Of a DNA stretch of 64,000 nt, positions 53,469-62,513 are shown piece after piece. The notes beneath the pieces were generated by a model that was not told the origin of the DNA, did not search any database, and worked only from the letters and a program-made list of their open reading frames with translations. Source of the stretch: Barnesiella viscericola DSM 18177 (lineage in GTDB: Bacteria; Bacteroidota; Bacteroidia; Bacteroidales; Barnesiellaceae). The position numbers and the translations under genes are program-made. How positions within the stretch are numbered: the first letter of the stretch is position 1; each line of letters starts with the position of its first letter. The stretch lies in contig NZ_CP007034.1 of the NCBI RefSeq assembly GCF_000512915.1, forward strand, positions 1,302,001 to 1,366,000, given 5' to 3'.

Positions 53469-54001
53469 CCTACCTCACGGGTAAAAAAATCGCTTTACGG
53501 GCCATCGAACCCGAAGACCTCGACGACCTCTACCGCTGGGAAAACGACTCGTCGTTGTGGATATACGGCTGCACCATAGCCCCCTTCTCCCGTTATCTGA
53601 TGAAACGCTACATCGAAAATTACAGTGCCGACATTGCCCGTGACGGACAACTGCGCCTGATGATTGTGGAACGTGAGACGAAAAAGAGCATCGGGATTTT
53701 CGACTGTTTCGACTATGACGCCGTGAACCGACGGGCTGCCGTCGGGCTGCTCATCGACCCGAGCCACACCCGCCAGGGGTTCGGACGCGACACCCTCGAA
53801 ACCTTCATGGAGTATGCCTTCCAGTTCCTGCACCTGCACCAGCTCTATGTACACATCGCAACGTGCAACACGGCCAGCATGGCCCTCTTCCTTGCCTGCG
53901 GATTCCGCGAGTGCGGGCATCTGACCGACTGGGTACAGCTGCCGCAGGGCTACGACGATGCACTCGTGTTTCAAAAAATAAACCCCGACGAAAAAGGCTA
54001 A
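53465..54001 (+). CDS. GNAT family N-acetyltransferase (RimJ/RimL-like)
   Basis: 178 residues from ATG 53465, overlapping the GT2 stop by four bases (ATGA). LRAIEPEDLDDLYRWEND opens the fold; the acetyl-CoA loop is SHTRQGFGRDTLETF near residue 100; IATCNTASMALFLACGFRE near 140 is the usual RimL-type end. The substrate is unknown. Coupling to the GT2 gene suggests a role near glycan or cell-surface synthesis, but this is context only. Its stop overlaps the convergent yqgE gene by four bases. Confidence 0.93.
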   Translation: MTYLTGKKIALRAIEPEDLDDLYRWENDSSLWIYGCTIAPFSRYLMKRYIENYSADIARDGQLRLMIVERETKKSIGIFDCFDYDAVNRRAAVGLLIDPSHTRQGFGRDTLETFMEYAFQFLHLHQLYVHIATCNTASMALFLACGFRECGHLTDWVQLPQGYDDALVFQKINPDEKG

Positions 54002-54585
54002 TTGAGCGACGGCTCCTGGGGCGAGTTGAGCCACAACCGATACCCCTCGCCCATGCTGCGCACCGTCTCGCGCCAGAAGCTGTCGTCGGTAGCGGCCAGA
54101 CAACTGGCCGGCGACTGCATGGTGGTGACGGCCCACGACTCTTGCCGCAGCTCCCCGTCGAGCTGCCCGGGCGACCAGCCGCTATACCCGATCAGGAATT
54201 TCACATGGCGGCACACCCCCTCGTCGCTGCGCATGAAATCGAGCAGCATGTCGAAATCGCCGTTGGCAAAAAGACCCGACGCCACCTCGACCGCCCCGGG
54301 CAGCGAAGCGATGTCGTGCAGGAAAAACAGGTGGTCGGTACCCACCGGGCCGCCGCAATATACCGGTATCGAAGGAATGGGACCCACCCCTTCGAGCAAT
54401 TCATTCAGATGATAGTGTGTGGGGCTGTTGAGGACAAAACCCACCGCCCCCTTCTCGGAATATTCGGCCAGGCAGATGACCGCCCGGCGGAAGCACCCCT
54501 CGTCGAGGAAAGGCTCGGCCACGAGCAACGCCCCCCGATGGGGCTCAATCAACTGTCGGCGTATATGTAACGATTCGATGTGCAT
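53998..54585 (-). CDS. YqgE/AlgH family protein
   Basis: 195 residues from MHIESLHIRRQLIEP (ATG 54583-54585). Family marks: GALLVAEPFLDEGCFRRAVI, GAVGFVLNSPTHYHLNELL, VYCGGPVGTDHLFFLHDI, and FLIGYSGWSPGQLDGELRQE. The fold is known but the role is not; it is often near RNase H-like YqgF in Proteobacteria, not here. Convergent with the GNAT gene by a four-base overlap. The leader holds a perfect 14-bp palindrome at 54671-54684. Confidence 0.95.
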   Translation of the reverse strand: MHIESLHIRRQLIEPHRGALLVAEPFLDEGCFRRAVICLAEYSEKGAVGFVLNSPTHYHLNELLEGVGPIPSIPVYCGGPVGTDHLFFLHDIASLPGAVEVASGLFANGDFDMLLDFMRSDEGVCRHVKFLIGYSGWSPGQLDGELRQESWAVTTMQSPASCLAATDDSFWRETVRSMGEGYRLWLNSPQEPSLN

Positions 54586-54670
54586 GTTCGCTCCTCTTCG
54601 ATGTATCCAAGACAGGTGAGGCAAAGGCCGGGACAACCGGGACAGACAGAGTTTCCAGTTTTGACCAGGC

Positions 54671-54684
54671 CAAGGTTAACCTTG
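54671..54684. repeat. Perfect 14-bp palindrome in the yqgE leader
   Basis: CAAGGTTAACCTTG lies about 13 bases after the expected transcript start of the yqgE gene and 87 bases before its ATG. It could be an operator; its loop would be too small for a good RNA hairpin. Confidence 0.45.
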
Positions 54685-54703
54685 CCGCCTCCTCTATCTT
54701 ACC

Positions 54704-54711
54704 CAAAGATA
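54704..54711 (-). promoter_or_regulatory. -7 promoter box for the yqgE-type gene
   Basis: Minus-strand TATCTTTG; leader about 110 bases. Confidence 0.6.
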
Positions 54712-54842
54712 AGCAAAATATGACAAACGATGAAACGTTGCCGGCACTTTTTCTTGCAATCGCCCGACAAATGGCTATGTAGAACAGGTATAAATTAGTG
54801 CTTATGAAACCATAAAGCGATATAACCTAACACAAAAGGCTC

Positions 54843-54850
54843 TATATTTG
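54843..54850 (+). promoter_or_regulatory. -7 promoter box for the cation efflux gene, deciding the start
   Basis: TATATTTG overlaps an upstream in-frame TTG at 54848, so translation must begin at ATG 54872, about 15 bases after the transcript start. Confidence 0.7.
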
Positions 54851-54871
54851 CACTGTTTTTATCATACTGCA

Positions 54872-55801
54872 ATGAACGAGACGGAACAAATCACCGACAT
54901 GGCCCGGGAGAAAAAGGCGGCCCGGGTTACCTGGGTGGGATTCTTCACCAACCTGCTGCTCTCGACGGCCAAGATCATAGCCGGCGTCGTGGGCCGAAGC
55001 AGCGCCATAATTGCCGACGGCATTCACTCGCTGTCGGACTTCATTACCGACTTTATCGTCATCATTTTCATCAAGATATCGTCCAAGCACGAAGACAGCG
55101 ACCACCCCTACGGCCACGGCAAGTTCGAGACCTTTGCCACCATGCTCATCAGCTTTGCCCTCTTTATCGTGGCCATCGGCATCTTCTACTCGGGCAGTGT
55201 GAAAATCTACGAGGTGCTCAACGGTCGGGTGATCGAACGCCCTACCTACCTGGCCCTCATCATGGCCGCCGTCTCGATTGTCGTGAAGGAGATTCTCTAC
55301 TGGTACACCATCATCGTGGGACGCAAAATCGAGAGCCCCGCCGTCATTGCCAACGGCTGGCACCACCGCTCGGACGCCTTCTCGTCGATAGGTACCCTCA
55401 TCGGTATCTCGGGAGCCATGTTCCTGGGCGAACGCTGGCGCATACTCGACCCCATCACCTCGGTCATCGTGGGTATCTTCATCATCGGTGTGGCCTACAA
55501 GCTGGCCCGCCCCAGCATACAGGAGCTGCTCGAAATGTCGCTCCCCGAAGAGATTGAGCACAGTATCGAACAGAAGATACAGGCCACGCCCGGGGTCATC
55601 ACCTTCCATCACCTGCGCACCCGTAAAAACGGCAACACCTTTATCATCGACATGCACATCAAGGTCGACCCGCACTCGTCGATTGTCGAGGCACACGACA
55701 TCGCCACCCACGTGGAGAACAACCTCAAAGCGGCCTTCGGCAAAGGCACGCAAATCAACGTGCACATCGAGCCCTATCTGCCCAAAGAGAAACAAGCATA
55801 A
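54872..55801 (+). CDS. Cation diffusion facilitator family transporter
   Basis: 309 residues with six membrane helices (about 20-205) and a cytoplasmic C-terminal domain (about 215-305). Metal-site residues are in ADGIHSLSDFITD (helix 2, HxxxD) and WHHRSDAFSS (helix 5, HxxxD), the Zn/Fe type rather than the DxxxD of Mn exporters. It exports divalent metal in exchange for protons. Start chosen from the promoter position. Single-gene unit followed by a G9 tract. Confidence 0.95.
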   Translation: MNETEQITDMAREKKAARVTWVGFFTNLLLSTAKIIAGVVGRSSAIIADGIHSLSDFITDFIVIIFIKISSKHEDSDHPYGHGKFETFATMLISFALFIVAIGIFYSGSVKIYEVLNGRVIERPTYLALIMAAVSIVVKEILYWYTIIVGRKIESPAVIANGWHHRSDAFSSIGTLIGISGAMFLGERWRILDPITSVIVGIFIIGVAYKLARPSIQELLEMSLPEEIEHSIEQKIQATPGVITFHHLRTRKNGNTFIIDMHIKVDPHSSIVEAHDIATHVENNLKAAFGKGTQINVHIEPYLPKEKQA

Positions 55802-55880
55802 CCGCAGTTTCCCGAGGGGGGGGGAGGACAAATTCAAAAAACAGACGGGAAAAGAGGCCAAGAGAATCGGGCAGAGGGTC

Positions 55881-56636
55881 TCAAATCAGTCCCAAATCCT
55901 GAGCTACCCGACAAGCCTCGATGGAGTTTTTCACCTGCAACTTGGCCAATATCTCCTGACGATGACGGCTCACCGTATTCACGCTTATCGAAAGCGTGTC
56001 GGCTATCTGTTTGCTCATCAGCCCCTTATCAATCAGACGGAGTACCTGAATCTCCCTGTCGGTCAATATTTTGCCGTTGCTGCGCGAGCCCAGTTCGACC
56101 ACCTGCCCCGTGGCCAACTCAACAGCCCGACCACCACCCGGCCAGTCGAAAGAGAGCGGACTATACAGACACAGGGCCAGCCACAGGGTGTTGTTGAAGG
56201 GATCGGGCACATAAAACAGGCGGTGGCACACCCACACCGTATCGCCCGAAGTCGTCCGCATGCGCAACTTGCTCACCCAGCAATAATCGGAGCGCTGCTT
56301 CCTGGGCAGACGTTTGACAAAATTATAGAAGCGCAGCTCCTCCAAATACTTGCCATAGAGGTCTTCACGCGGTATCAAATCCAGAATATGCTTCTCCCAA
56401 ATCGACGGTATCGCCCCTTCGCCCGAGGGGTGCTTCAACCCCAGCACCCGGGCAAAGCGGCCATAATAGATATAACTCGCATTGGTGTGCATGTCGCTCA
56501 GCACCGACACCGTCCCCTCCACCAGACTGTAACTGCGGGCTGCCGACTTATACCGCTCCAACTCATCGAGATAGCATCGACCCTTCTCACGGTCCTGCGA
56601 CAGGAATATCCGATTCAGTTTATTGACTATGTCCAC
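55881..56636 (-). CDS. LuxR-type HTH transcriptional regulator
   Basis: 251 residues, start GTG at 56634-56636. The N-terminal 180 residues (YYGRFARVLGLKHPSGEGAI, KHILDLIPREDLYGKYLEEL, a PAS-like sensor fold often seen in Bacteroidota regulators) precede the LuxR HTH at about 188-251 (LTDREIQVLRLIDKGLMSKQ, ADTLSISVNTVSRHRQEIL). No receiver domain is present, so the signal is probably a small molecule or partner protein. It is divergent from a DUF1349 gene, and both -7 boxes are halves of the same 16-bp palindrome, so the regulator may control its neighbour and itself. Confidence 0.88.
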   Translation of the reverse strand: MDIVNKLNRIFLSQDREKGRCYLDELERYKSAARSYSLVEGTVSVLSDMHTNASYIYYGRFARVLGLKHPSGEGAIPSIWEKHILDLIPREDLYGKYLEELRFYNFVKRLPRKQRSDYCWVSKLRMRTTSGDTVWVCHRLFYVPDPFNNTLWLALCLYSPLSFDWPGGGRAVELATGQVVELGSRSNGKILTDREIQVLRLIDKGLMSKQIADTLSISVNTVSRHRQEILAKLQVKNSIEACRVAQDLGLI

Positions 56637-56683
56637 GTGTAAAATGGTTATTTATAATTATTGCATATTCAACCTCAGCACTC

Positions 56684-56699
56684 TACATTTGCAAATGTA
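56684..56699. promoter_or_regulatory. Palindrome carrying divergent -7 boxes for the LuxR and DUF1349 genes
   Basis: TACATTTGCAAATGTA is a perfect 16-bp palindrome. Each strand reads TACATTTG, a full -7 consensus, giving leaders of about 40 bases (DUF1349) and 50 bases (LuxR). Confidence 0.65.
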
Positions 56700-56737
56700 A
56701 AAAAAGAATGGTTATTTATCATATCGATTATACACAA

Positions 56738-57394
56738 ATGAAACGCACAATTCTGTTAAACCTCGCCCTGCTGCTGGCCATTGTGCCGGGCATGGCTCAA
56801 TCGTTAGAAAAAATGCAATGGTTCAACGAACCCGAACAATGGGAAATCAAAGACAACACCCTCTCCATGTTTGTAACCCCCAAGACCGACTACTGGCGCA
56901 TCTCACACTACGGCTTCACCGTCGACGACGCCCCCTTCTACTACGCCACCTATGGCGGTGAGTTCGAGGTAAAGGTCAAAGTCTCGGGCGACTACAAGGC
57001 CCGGTTCGACCAGGCCGGCATCATGCTGCGCATCGACCACGAAAACTACATCAAGGCCGGTATCGAATTTGTCGACGGGAAGTTCAACCTCAGCACCGTC
57101 GTCACGCACCACACCTCCGATTGGAGCGTCATCAAGCTCGACAAGGCCGTGCCCTATATCTGGATTAAGGCCGTGCGCCGCCTCGATGCCGTCGAGATTT
57201 TCTATTCGTTCGATGACCAGGAATATACCCTCATGCGCAACGCGTGGCTGCAAGACAACACCCCCGTACAGGTTGGCCTGATGGGTGCCAGCCCCGACGG
57301 CGAGGGATTCCGCGCCACCTTCGAGCAATTCAAGGTGAAACACCTGCCCGACCTGCGCCGCCTCGAATGGCTGAAAAAGAACAGCGCCCAATAA
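56738..57394 (+). CDS. Secreted DUF1349 (concanavalin-like) protein
   Basis: 218 residues from MKRTILLNLALLLAIVPGMA (ATG 56738), a signal peptide ending near AQS; an upstream ATG at 56708 adds ten residues that spoil the signal peptide. The mature part fits DUF1349: WEIKDNTLSMFVTPKTDYWR, GEFEVKVKVSGDYKARFDQAG, LRIDHENYIKAGIEFVDGKF, WIKAVRRLDAVEIFYSFDDQ. Intracellular relatives such as YesU lack the signal peptide; this one should be periplasmic or surface exposed and may bind carbohydrate. Divergent from a LuxR-type regulator. Confidence 0.88.
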   Translation: MKRTILLNLALLLAIVPGMAQSLEKMQWFNEPEQWEIKDNTLSMFVTPKTDYWRISHYGFTVDDAPFYYATYGGEFEVKVKVSGDYKARFDQAGIMLRIDHENYIKAGIEFVDGKFNLSTVVTHHTSDWSVIKLDKAVPYIWIKAVRRLDAVEIFYSFDDQEYTLMRNAWLQDNTPVQVGLMGASPDGEGFRATFEQFKVKHLPDLRRLEWLKKNSAQ

Positions 57395-57510
57395 GCCTCA
57401 TACCAACCTCCTATACCCAATCCCGCAAGCGCTCCTCCCCCCGAAGAGCCTCGCGGGATTTTTCTTTTACACCACCCCCGCCGTCATACCGAGCTACGAC
57501 ACAGTGGAGT

Positions 57511-57665
57511 TCGTCATTCCCCGCCACGACGCGGGGTTTTGGTCATTCCGCACTTGATGCGGAATCCAGAATACCCGGGCAAGGAATACCGTCTGCGACA
57601 CTTGCCTGGCCCCCGCATCGCTCGGGGTGATACGGTGCATGTCGAGTGCGGGAGTATCCTCGCAA
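57511..57665. repeat. Second REP-like palindrome cluster, inverted relative to the first
   Basis: CCCCGC (57519-57524) pairs with GCGGGG (57531-57536); ATTCCGCA (57545-57552) pairs with TGCGGAAT (57558-57565). The segment 57542-57570 is an exact 29-base inverted match to 51357-51385. More degenerate units continue to about 57665. Confidence 0.75.
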
Positions 57666-57718
57666 CGGGGTGACACACTCTTTTTATCACCACGCCACAA
57701 CCGGGCGGGGGTGACGGG

Positions 57719-57754
57719 CGAAATTTGCAGCAGAACCACTAAATGCAAATTTCG
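57719..57754. promoter_or_regulatory. Inverted repeat ending two bases before the holin-like start
   Basis: CGAAATTTGC (57719-57728) and GCAAATTTCG (57745-57754), perfect 10-bp arms with a 16-base spacer. It could be an operator or an RNA hairpin hiding the start region. Confidence 0.5.
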
Positions 57755-57756
57755 AC

Positions 57757-58230
57757 ATGAACGAACGTAACGTAATCAACGGCACGCTGGCCTCCTATCT
57801 GGCTTGGGCGGCCGACTTTGTATCTCCAATCCGCTGGTTTCTGCTGGCCGCGTTGGCCCTGGTGTTGGCCGACCTGAAATTCGGCATCGACGCGGCCCGG
57901 CACCGGGGCGAGGTCATTCGCAAGAGCCGTGCCGTGCGGCGCAGCATCAACAAGGTAATCGACTATATCTGCTGGATACTGGTGGCAACCAGTTTCGGCC
58001 AGGCATTCGGTACCCCCTTCGGCATACCGGTATTGCCGGCCATCGTGCTGCTGGTGGTCTACGGCTGCGAAATCAACTCGTGCTTCAACAACTACTTCGA
58101 GGCGCACGGCAGCCGGCTGCGCATCAATATCTTCAAGTGGTTCAAGAGCAAAAGCGACATCATCGTCCCCGACGAACCGACCGGCAAACAAGGGGGTGAC
58201 GAAGAACCTCCGCCCGACACAACGAACTGA
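57757..58230 (+). CDS. Holin-like small membrane protein
   Basis: 157 residues with about three membrane helices (about 25-42, 68-85, 89-106), a charged loop ([20 protein letters not shown]) and a hydrophilic acidic tail ([18 protein letters not shown]). Layout and sequence resemble phage holin family 4-type proteins that are scattered in Bacteroidota genomes and phages. No lysin, capsid or integrase gene is near; it lies alone between REP-like repeats and lysS. It may be a prophage remnant or a domesticated export or lysis protein. Confidence 0.65.
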   Translation: MNERNVINGTLASYLAWAADFVSPIRWFLLAALALVLADLKFGIDAARHRGEVIRKSRAVRRSINKVIDYICWILVATSFGQAFGTPFGIPVLPAIVLLVVYGCEINSCFNNYFEAHGSRLRINIFKWFKSKSDIIVPDEPTGKQGGDEEPPPDTTN

Positions 58231-58288
58231 TTTATCGTTCGATAACAATAATTTACGCCAAACGTAGCCGTTTTCACCCAAAGTTTTG

Positions 58289-58296
58289 TATTTTTG
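58289..58296 (+). promoter_or_regulatory. -7 promoter box for the lysS-gpsA-pgi operon
   Basis: TATTTTTG, 23 bases before the lysS ATG. Confidence 0.65.
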
Positions 58297-58319
58297 CGAA
58301 AATTTACAAACTTACGTCT

Positions 58320-60053
58320 ATGAATATTCTCGATCTGAGCGAACAGGAGATCATTCGCCGCAACAGTCTTGAAGAGTTGCGCAAAATGGGTATCGAGCCC
58401 TATCCCGCAGCCGAATATCCGGTAAATGCTTATTCTCAGGAAATTAAAGATAATTTTGTCGACGGTGCCGCAGAGCCTCGTCAGGTATGTATCGCCGGCC
58501 GTATCATGAGCCGACGCATCATGGGCAAGGCCTCGTTTATCGAGTTGAAGGACTCGGTGGGCCGCATTCAGGTATATATCTCGCGCGACGACCTCTGCCC
58601 CGGCGAGGACAAGGAGCTGTATAACACGGTATTCAAAAAGTTGCTCGACATCGGCGACTTTGTGGGTATCCGCGGCTTCGTGTTCCGCACCCAGACGGGC
58701 GAAATCACCGTACATGCCCAGGAGCTGACGGTTCTCTCCAAATCGCTGCGCCCGCTGCCCATCGTCAAGATGAAGGACGGTGTGGCCTACGACTCGTTTG
58801 AAGACCCCGAACTGCGTTACCGCCAACGCTACGTCGATCTGGTGGTTAACGAGGGAGTCAAAGACATCTTCATCAAACGTACCAAGATCTACAACTCGAT
58901 GCGCGAGTATTTCAACGCCCGCGGCTACCTCGAAGTGGAGACCCCTATTCTGCAATCAATTCCCGGTGGCGCCGCCGCCCGTCCCTTCATCACCCACCAC
59001 AACGCCCTCGACATTCCGCTCTACCTGCGTATTGCCGACGAGTTGTACCTCAAACGCCTCATCGTGGGCGGCTTCGAGGGGGTATACGAGTTCTCCAAGA
59101 ACTTCCGCAACGAGGGTATGGACCGCACCCACAACCCCGAGTTCACCTGCATGGAGATTTACGTGTCGTACAAGGACTATAACTGGATGATGGCCTTCAC
59201 CGAGAAGATGCTCGAGAAGATCTGCATCGACGTGAACGGCACCGACGAAATCAAGGTGGGCGACAACGTCATCAGTTTCAAGCCGCCGTTCAAGCGCATC
59301 ACCATGCTCGACTCCATCAAGGAGCACACCGGCATCGACATCAGCGGCATGAACGAGGAGCAGTTGAGAGAGGTGTGCAAAAAGATTGGTGTGGAAATCG
59401 ACGAGACGATGGGCAAAGGCAAAATCATCGACGAAATCTTCGGCGAGAAATGCGAAGGCCACTACATACAACCGACCTTTATCACCGACTACCCCATCGA
59501 GATGTCGCCGCTGACCAAGCGTCACCGCAACAACCCCGAACTGACCGAGCGTTTCGAGCTCATGGTCAACGGCAAGGAGCTGTGCAACGCCTACTCCGAG
59601 CTGAACGACCCCATCGACCAACGGTTACGCTTCGAGGAGCAGTTGCGCCTGTCGGAGAAAGGCGACGACGAAGCCATGTTCATCGACAACGACTTTATCC
59701 GCGCCCTCGAATACGGCATGCCTCCCACGTCGGGTATGGGTATCGGTATGGACCGTCTCGTCATGCTCATGACCGGACAGACCACCATACAAGAGGTGCT
59801 CTTCTTCCCGCAGATGCGTCCCGAGAAGGTACAGAAACGCGACAAAGAGGCCGCCTATACCGCCGTGGGTGTACCCGCAGCGTGGGTAGCTCCCATACAA
59901 AAGGCCGGTTACCTGACCGTGGCCGACCTGGCCGAGGCCAACCCCAACAAGATGCATCAGGAGATTTGCGGCATCAACAAGAAATACAAACTCGACCTGG
60001 CCAACCCCACGGTCGACGAAGTGAAAGGTTGGGTAGAAAACGCAAAACAGTAA
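58320..60053 (+). CDS. lysS: Lysyl-tRNA synthetase, class II
   Basis: 577 residues. OB-fold anticodon-binding domain at about 55-165 ([20 protein letters not shown]), then the class II core: motif 1 [20 protein letters not shown], motif 2 [20 protein letters not shown], motif 3 [16 protein letters not shown]. About 70 residues after motif 3 ([35 protein letters not shown]) form a helix-hairpin-helix-like tail usual in Bacteroidota but absent from E. coli LysS. First gene of an operon with gpsA (22 bases) and pgi (21 bases). Confidence 0.99.
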   Translation: MNILDLSEQEIIRRNSLEELRKMGIEPYPAAEYPVNAYSQEIKDNFVDGAAEPRQVCIAGRIMSRRIMGKASFIELKDSVGRIQVYISRDDLCPGEDKELYNTVFKKLLDIGDFVGIRGFVFRTQTGEITVHAQELTVLSKSLRPLPIVKMKDGVAYDSFEDPELRYRQRYVDLVVNEGVKDIFIKRTKIYNSMREYFNARGYLEVETPILQSIPGGAAARPFITHHNALDIPLYLRIADELYLKRLIVGGFEGVYEFSKNFRNEGMDRTHNPEFTCMEIYVSYKDYNWMMAFTEKMLEKICIDVNGTDEIKVGDNVISFKPPFKRITMLDSIKEHTGIDISGMNEEQLREVCKKIGVEIDETMGKGKIIDEIFGEKCEGHYIQPTFITDYPIEMSPLTKRHRNNPELTERFELMVNGKELCNAYSELNDPIDQRLRFEEQLRLSEKGDDEAMFIDNDFIRALEYGMPPTSGMGIGMDRLVMLMTGQTTIQEVLFFPQMRPEKVQKRDKEAAYTAVGVPAAWVAPIQKAGYLTVADLAEANPNKMHQEICGINKKYKLDLANPTVDEVKGWVENAKQ

Positions 60054-60075
60054 TCACCAAACCCGCTATCCTGTA

Positions 60076-61071
60076 ATGACCATTCCCGGTAAAATAGCGA
60101 TTATGGGGGGCGGCAGTTGGGCCACCGCACTGGCCAAACTGGTGCTGAACAACGCCGACAATATCCTGTGGTACATGCGGCGCGACGACCGCATAGCCGA
60201 TTTCAAGCAGACCGGCCACAACCCCGTGTACCTGTCGGATATTGCCTTCGACACGTCACGCATCCATTTCAGCTCCGACATCAACGAGATTGCCCAGGCG
60301 GCCGACACGCTGGTACTGGTGACCCCCTCGCCCTACATGAAGGAGCACCTCAAAAAGCTCACGACCGACATCAGCGGCAAATTCGTGGTGACGGCCATCA
60401 AGGGCATTGTCCCCGACGAGAACATGCTGGTCACCGAGTATCTGCACGAGTTCTACCATGTGCCCGAGTCGCAGTTGGCCGTCATCGGCGGTCCCTGTCA
60501 TGCCGAGGAGGTGGCACTCGAACGCCTCTCCTACCTCACCGTGGGCTGCACCGAGGTAGAACGGGCCCACGCCCTGGCCAACACGCTCAACAGCGCCAAA
60601 CTGAAAACCATCGTGTCGACCGACGTGCGAGGTATCGAATACTCGGCTGTGCTCAAAAACGTCTACGCCATTGCCGCCGGCATCTGCCACGGCATGAAGA
60701 GCGGCGACAACTTCCAGGCCATGCTGGTCTCCAACGCCCTCAACGAGATGGACCGCTTCCTGCGGGTGGCATCGCCCTGCGAGCGCAACATCAGCGACTC
60801 GGTCTACCTGGGCGACCTGCTGGTTACCGCCTACTCCCGATTCAGCCGCAACCACAACTTCGGCTCCATGATCGGGCGGGGCTACTCGGTCAACGCCGCC
60901 AAAATGGAGATGGAGATGATTGCCGAGGGCTATTTCGGCACCAAGTGCATGTATGAAATAAACGAACGCTATCACGTGAACATGCCTATCCTGCAATGCG
61001 TTTATGATATACTGTACAAGAAGGTGCTGCCCCGCCACGCCATCAAACAAATTTATGATACATTTCTATAA
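60076..61071 (+). CDS. gpsA: NAD(P)-dependent glycerol-3-phosphate dehydrogenase
   Basis: 331 residues. Rossmann motif IMGGGSWATALAKLV at the N-terminus, VTAIKGIV and the VIGGPCHAEEVALERLSY loop, then the catalytic region EYSAVLKNVYAIAAGICHGM with the conserved Lys. It makes sn-glycerol 3-phosphate from DHAP for phospholipid synthesis. Middle gene of the lysS-gpsA-pgi operon. Confidence 0.98.
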   Translation: MTIPGKIAIMGGGSWATALAKLVLNNADNILWYMRRDDRIADFKQTGHNPVYLSDIAFDTSRIHFSSDINEIAQAADTLVLVTPSPYMKEHLKKLTTDISGKFVVTAIKGIVPDENMLVTEYLHEFYHVPESQLAVIGGPCHAEEVALERLSYLTVGCTEVERAHALANTLNSAKLKTIVSTDVRGIEYSAVLKNVYAIAAGICHGMKSGDNFQAMLVSNALNEMDRFLRVASPCERNISDSVYLGDLLVTAYSRFSRNHNFGSMIGRGYSVNAAKMEMEMIAEGYFGTKCMYEINERYHVNMPILQCVYDILYKKVLPRHAIKQIYDTFL

Positions 61072-61092
61072 ACAACTAATAGAATCGAAACA

Positions 61093-62436
61093 ATGAAATC
61101 AATCGAACTGAACATCGAAAAAGCCTTAGGCACCGTATCGAAGAGCGACGTTTTCGCTCTCGAAGGCAAAGCCAACAACGGTATCGAAATGCTGCACAAA
61201 GGTACCGGCAAGGGTAATGACTTTTTGGGGTGGCTGCATCTGCCCTCCGAAATCAGCGAAGCTCATCTGGCCGACCTCGAAGCCGCTGCCAAACAACTGA
61301 GAGATCGCTGCGAAATCGTCGTGGTTATCGGTATCGGCGGTAGCTATCTGGGCGCCAAAGCCGTGATCGAAGCCCTTTCCGACTCCTTCGAGTTCCTTCG
61401 CCACGAACATAAGAACCCCGTGGTTCTCTTTGCCGGACAGAACATCGGCGAGGATTACCTCTTTGAACTGCAAACCCTCCTGAAAGGGAAATCGTTCGGT
61501 ATCGTCGTCATCTCCAAGTCGGGAACGACCACCGAGCCCGCCATCGCCTTCCGTCTGCTCAAAGAGCAACTCGAAGCCCAAGTGGGCAAAGAGGAGGCCA
61601 AACACCGTATCGTTGCCGTAACCGACGCCCACAAGGGTGCCCTGCGCAAACTGGCCGACACCGAGGGTTACAAGACCTTTGTCATCGCCGACAACGTAGG
61701 CGGCCGCTTCTCGGTGCTCACCCCCGTAGGTCTGCTGCCCATCGCCATCGCCGGGTTCGATATCCGCGCCCTCGTAGCCGGTGCCGTTGCCATGGAGAAG
61801 GCTTGTGGCGAAGAGGTTCCCTTCGAACAGAACCCTGCCGCCATCTATGCAGCTACCCGCAACGCCCTCTACCAGAGCGGCAAGAAAATCGAAATTCTCG
61901 TCAACTTCAACCCCAAACTGCACTATTTCGCCGAGTGGTGGAAACAACTCTACGGTGAAAGCGAAGGCAAAGACCATCTGGGTATCTTCCCCGCATCGGT
62001 CGATTTCACCACCGACCTCCACTCGATGGGTCAATGGATTCAAGAGGGCGAGCGCATCATCTTCGAGACCGTGCTCTCGGTAGCCCAGATGCAACACACT
62101 GTCACGATTCCTTCGGACCAGGAGAACCTCGACGGACTCAACTACCTGGCCGGCAAACGTGTGGACGAGGTGAACAAGATGGCCGAACTCGGTACGCAAA
62201 TCGCCCACGTAGACGGCGGTGTGCCCAACCTCAAAATCGTGGTTCCCGAACTCAACGAAACCTATCTGGGCCAGCTCATCTACTTCTTCGAGAAGGCCTG
62301 CGGTATCAGCGGTTACATCTTGGGTGTGAACCCCTTCAACCAACCGGGCGTAGAGGCTTACAAACGCAACATGTTTGCCCTGCTCAACAAACCCGGATAC
62401 GAGGAGGAGAGCAAGGCTATCCAAGCCCGTCTTTGA
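61093..62436 (+). CDS. pgi: Glucose-6-phosphate isomerase
   Basis: 447 residues, the shorter bacterial form. Sugar-phosphate motifs [19 protein letters not shown] and [18 protein letters not shown], the catalytic-Glu region [13 protein letters not shown], and the C-terminal [16 protein letters not shown] with the conserved Gln and Lys. It links glucose 6-phosphate and fructose 6-phosphate, so it joins the glycogen and pentose phosphate genes in this window to glycolysis. Last gene of its operon, closed by the 22-bp terminator. Confidence 0.99.
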   Translation: MKSIELNIEKALGTVSKSDVFALEGKANNGIEMLHKGTGKGNDFLGWLHLPSEISEAHLADLEAAAKQLRDRCEIVVVIGIGGSYLGAKAVIEALSDSFEFLRHEHKNPVVLFAGQNIGEDYLFELQTLLKGKSFGIVVISKSGTTTEPAIAFRLLKEQLEAQVGKEEAKHRIVAVTDAHKGALRKLADTEGYKTFVIADNVGGRFSVLTPVGLLPIAIAGFDIRALVAGAVAMEKACGEEVPFEQNPAAIYAATRNALYQSGKKIEILVNFNPKLHYFAEWWKQLYGESEGKDHLGIFPASVDFTTDLHSMGQWIQEGERIIFETVLSVAQMQHTVTIPSDQENLDGLNYLAGKRVDEVNKMAELGTQIAHVDGGVPNLKIVVPELNETYLGQLIYFFEKACGISGYILGVNPFNQPGVEAYKRNMFALLNKPGYEEESKAIQARL

Positions 62437-62451
62437 TACAACGTATCGTAA

Positions 62452-62499
62452 CAATAAGAAAGAAGCCTGCCGGTTTTCCGGCAGGCTTCTTTCTTATTG
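62452..62499. terminator. Bidirectional terminator between pgi and the GH31 gene
   Basis: The strongest hairpin in the window: 22-bp perfect stem (62452-62473 with 62478-62499) and a TTTT loop, 16 bases after the pgi stop and 15 before the convergent GH31 stop. Confidence 0.9.
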
Positions 62500-62513
62500 A
62501 CATCACCATTCCC

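Larger units (their letters stand above)
57395..57756. other. Intergenic region with REP-like repeats
   Basis: About 360 bases between the DUF1349 and holin-like genes. It holds palindromes of the same family as 51246-51469 and, at the right end, an inverted repeat next to the holin start. No gene was found. Confidence 0.7.
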
